A stretch of DNA of 64,000 bases from Mycolicibacterium vulneris. GTDB taxonomy: Bacteria > Actinomycetota > Actinomycetes > Mycobacteriales > Mycobacteriaceae. The position numbers and the translations under genes are program-made. The stretch is taken from contig NZ_NCXM01000004.1 in the NCBI RefSeq assembly GCF_002104765.1, positions 173,728-237,727 of the forward strand, in the 5' to 3' direction. Under the pieces are notes generated by a model. The model had not been told where the DNA came from, did not search any database, and was given only the letters and a program-made list of their open reading frames with translations. Below are positions 62,307 to 64,000 of the stretch, piece by piece. Position 1 is the first letter of the stretch, and every line of letters begins with the position of its first letter.

Positions 62307-63430
62307 CCCAGCATCCTCGCCTGAATCTGTTGGTGGCGCAGCGCAATTCGGGCGCGCCAGTCGTCCTCTGAAATCTTGTTGTGGTCGAAGTACGGCAACG
62401 CGGCCGGAACCTTGTCGATGTCGACCACTTCGACGGTCGGACCGTCGGCGTCGGTGAGCTCACGCGATACCCGCTGCCAGCGGAACTGCAGGAAGCCACG
62501 CCGGTGGCCGACCGTCTCGGCCCAGTTCGTCACTCCCGGGTTCTGCTCGGCGACGACGATGCGGATCTTGCCGTCCGGATCCGCCTGCGCCTGAGTGTTG
62601 TTCAGCGAGGTCTGGTGGTTGATGTAGTCCAGCGAGATGTACCAGAGGCTGCCCAGCTGGAAGCCGAGGTAGGGCGCGTCGGAGACCGGGATGGTGATGA
62701 CCATCGCCTGATCGGGTCGCAGGTCGAAGTGTCCGACCGACGAGTACTGCGTGGCCAGCCCGCCCGGAGTCAGCCGCGGCGGCACCATGGTGTTCACCGG
62801 CAGGTCGAGGTAAAACCATTGCGGGAATTGCAGCCAGGTCTTCACCCGCTGGACAAGCTGCTTTCCCGCTGTGGCGTAACGCTTTTCGATGAGCTCGCGG
62901 GTCAAAGGCGGCGGTGCGGTGCCCGCCGTGTCGAGCCGGGAGATGGCCAGCGTGCCGCGCTGAGCCGCCCAGTCGCCGTATACCTCGCGGATCACCAGTT
63001 GCCCGGGACTCGTCGGCCGCACCCGCCACTCGAAGCTGCCGTCGGGCGCGATCTCGAGCTCGCGGTCGTCGAACGCGGCCTGGCTGACGGGCACGAAGTC
63101 GTCCGTGTACTCACCGCCGAGTAGCTGGAAGCTCAGGTCGGTGGTGGTCCCGCGCCGGCCGGTGACCACGTAGTCGTGGTTGGCGTGCACCCGGGTACCG
63201 AAGTAAAGGGTGTCGGGGTTGTCCAAGCCCATCTTGGTGAACGGCCCGGTACCCGATTGCAGGAAGGGATGGTCGCGGTCGTAGTCCACGGCCAGATGGA
63301 TGCAGCCGGAGATACAGCCGGCTAGATACTGCAACCCTTCGAGCAAGTCGGCTTCGGTCTCGATGAACGGTGCGTCGGCCACCAACTGCTCGGCCTCTGC
63401 AATCGCAGCGGTGAGGGAATCAGAGAACAC
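62303..63430 (-). CDS. Rv3531c homologue, conserved protein of unknown function
   Basis: A 375-residue soluble protein. Conserved-looking stretches include NPDTLYFGTRVHANHDYVVT and LQFPQWFYLDLPVNTMVPPR. The two halves are beta-rich and resemble DUF1214-type repeats. No catalytic motif is recognised. It is the first gene of a three-gene operon with an SDR and a sulfotransferase. GTG 63430 lies 10 bp from a KstR box, so the mRNA has at most a very short leader. Confidence 0.83.
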   Translation of the reverse strand: MFSDSLTAAIAEAEQLVADAPFIETEADLLEGLQYLAGCISGCIHLAVDYDRDHPFLQSGTGPFTKMGLDNPDTLYFGTRVHANHDYVVTGRRGTTTDLSFQLLGGEYTDDFVPVSQAAFDDRELEIAPDGSFEWRVRPTSPGQLVIREVYGDWAAQRGTLAISRLDTAGTAPPPLTRELIEKRYATAGKQLVQRVKTWLQFPQWFYLDLPVNTMVPPRLTPGGLATQYSSVGHFDLRPDQAMVITIPVSDAPYLGFQLGSLWYISLDYINHQTSLNNTQAQADPDGKIRIVVAEQNPGVTNWAETVGHRRGFLQFRWQRVSRELTDADGPTVEVVDIDKVPAALPYFDHNKISEDDWRARIALRHQQIQARMLG

Positions 63431-63440
63431 GCCTAGACGC

Positions 63441-63454
63441 TAGAACGTGTTCTA
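63441..63454. promoter_or_regulatory. KstR-type operator upstream of the Rv3531c operon
   Basis: TAGAACGTGTTCTA, a perfect consensus site, is 10 bp upstream of GTG 63430. The same 14 bases occur at 53173. Confidence 0.8.
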
Positions 63455-63518
63455 CTTTTTCGTCAATGGCGAACGTTCCCGCGCGTCGGCCGCAGCGTTC
63501 AAAGACGACGCCGACTCA

Positions 63519-63830
63519 CTAGGGTGGGCACGCGTGGGAAAGGTCGATCAGGTGCTGGCGGACGTCGGGATGCCGATTGAGGTAGTCGATGACGTTGCCG
63601 TTGCCGCCCTCTGCCTGCGACTTGGTCTGCAGTTGCTGGTGAAGGTCGGGATGCCGCTGCAGGTACGAGTCGATGGATGAACCCACGTCCTGATTGCATT
63701 GCGGGTCCGCATTGGCTATGCCTGCCACGGGTAGCGCGATCACCGCTGCGGCGGTAGCGGTCATTAATCCCCCGGCGAGCAGGCCGTACAGCCCACGGCG
63801 ACGAGCGCCGACTGTGTTGGATGTGCTCAT
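63519..63830 (-). CDS. Hemophore-like secreted protein
   Basis: A 103-residue exported protein: signal peptide (residues 12-40, cleavage near IANA-DP), then a small helical domain with two cysteines (PQCNQ near its start, HACPP at its end), the pattern of mycobacterial heme-binding hemophores related to Rv0203. Two similar helices SYLQRHPDLHQQL and DYLNRHPDVRQHL show an internal duplication. TATCCT (63838-63843) is a -10 hexamer 7 nt before the ATG. It takes the place of PPE genes in Mtb. Confidence 0.75.
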   Translation of the reverse strand: MSTSNTVGARRRGLYGLLAGGLMTATAAAVIALPVAGIANADPQCNQDVGSSIDSYLQRHPDLHQQLQTKSQAEGGNGNVIDYLNRHPDVRQHLIDLSHACPP

Positions 63831-63837
63831 ACGCGCC

Positions 63838-63843
63838 AGGATA
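63838..63843 (-). promoter_or_regulatory. -10 hexamer for the hemophore-like gene
   Basis: TATCCT on the minus strand, 7 nt before the ATG at 63830, with no ribosome-binding site between. This suggests a leaderless mRNA. Confidence 0.4.
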
Positions 63844-63893
63844 CCCGCGGCACCTTTGCGTAGCCTGTGTACAACGTAGGCCAAACCGGCCGG

Positions 63894-64000
63894 TCAGCGC
63901 GCCGGGGCGGCGCCGCTCTCTTGCTCGCGCTTGATCTCCAGCGCGATGTCGATGAGCTGGTCTTCCTGGCCGCCGATGAGTTTGCGCTGGCCGGCCCGGT
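63894..64000 (-). CDS. hsaF: 4-hydroxy-2-oxovalerate aldolase HsaF, C-terminal end (truncated by window edge)
   Basis: Only the last 34 residues are inside: [20 protein letters not shown], then [10 protein letters not shown] and the stop at 63894. The [13 protein letters not shown] stretch fits the C-terminus of HsaF/BphI-type aldolases, which split the ring-derived hydroxy-oxo acid into pyruvate and an aldehyde. Order after Rv3531c agrees with Mtb Rv3534c. Confidence 0.8.
   Translation of the reverse strand, partial: RAGQRKLIGGQEDQLIDIALEIKREQESGAAPAR

Overview
The window is GC-rich actinobacterial DNA and is almost certainly from a Mycobacterium. Protein after protein can be matched to named M. 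tuberculosis (Mtb) genes: phoP/phoR, cpsA, otsA, the whole mce4 operon, and the cholesterol catabolism genes from hsd4A to hsaF. Three regions that lie far apart in Mtb (phoPR, cpsA-otsA, mce4) are close together here. From memory that resembles the Mycobacterium avium complex, so a slow-growing, MAC-like species is my inference. Mtb locus names are used below only as homology labels.

Layout. 1-5.3 kb: the adhB end, a deleted flavin-reductase relic, an NTF2/SnoaL protein, a HIT protein, the PhoPR two-component system and the Rv0756c homologue, ending at tRNA-Thr(UGU). 5.3-7.35 kb: a small decayed integrated element bounded by a 24-bp repeat of the tRNA 3' end, holding phage-like gene scraps and a dodecin. 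7.4-18.6 kb: accessory genes, mostly envelope or secreted (an AT-richer 628-residue lipoprotein, a DUF732 protein, a transglycosylase lipoprotein, a Gly/Pro/Asn repeat protein, an LpqH-like lipoprotein, a trypsin-like protease), then hydrolases and a TDT-type transporter. 18.9-27.3 kb: cpsA, two SDRs, an enoyl-CoA hydratase, a Fet-type ABC pair, Rv3489-otsA and Rv3491.

27.3-64 kb is a near-continuous steroid block. The mce4 operon (yrbE4A, yrbE4B, mce4A-F and two Mce-associated proteins, read right to left) makes the cholesterol importer. Around it lie side-chain degradation genes (cyp142, fadD17, fadD19, fadE26/27, echA19, hsd4A, ltp3/ltp4 with the Rv3521 DUF35 partner), a ring-attack gene (kshA) and the end of hsaF. 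The PE_PGRS and PPE genes I associate with this block in Mtb are not present. In their place are small genes: a proline-rich secreted peptide, a serine hydrolase and a hemophore-like protein.

Regulation is unusually readable. Nine sites match the KstR operator TNNAACNNGTTNNA, eight exactly and one with a single mismatch. Most lie at expected promoters, but two perfect sites lie between convergent genes and one precedes an SDR gene outside the classic block. Several genes have a -10 hexamer (TANNNT) 6-7 nt before the start codon, pointing to leaderless mRNAs. The least expected arrangement is the Rv3517-like nuclease-fold gene, which sits between two 62-bp copies of the same palindrome.
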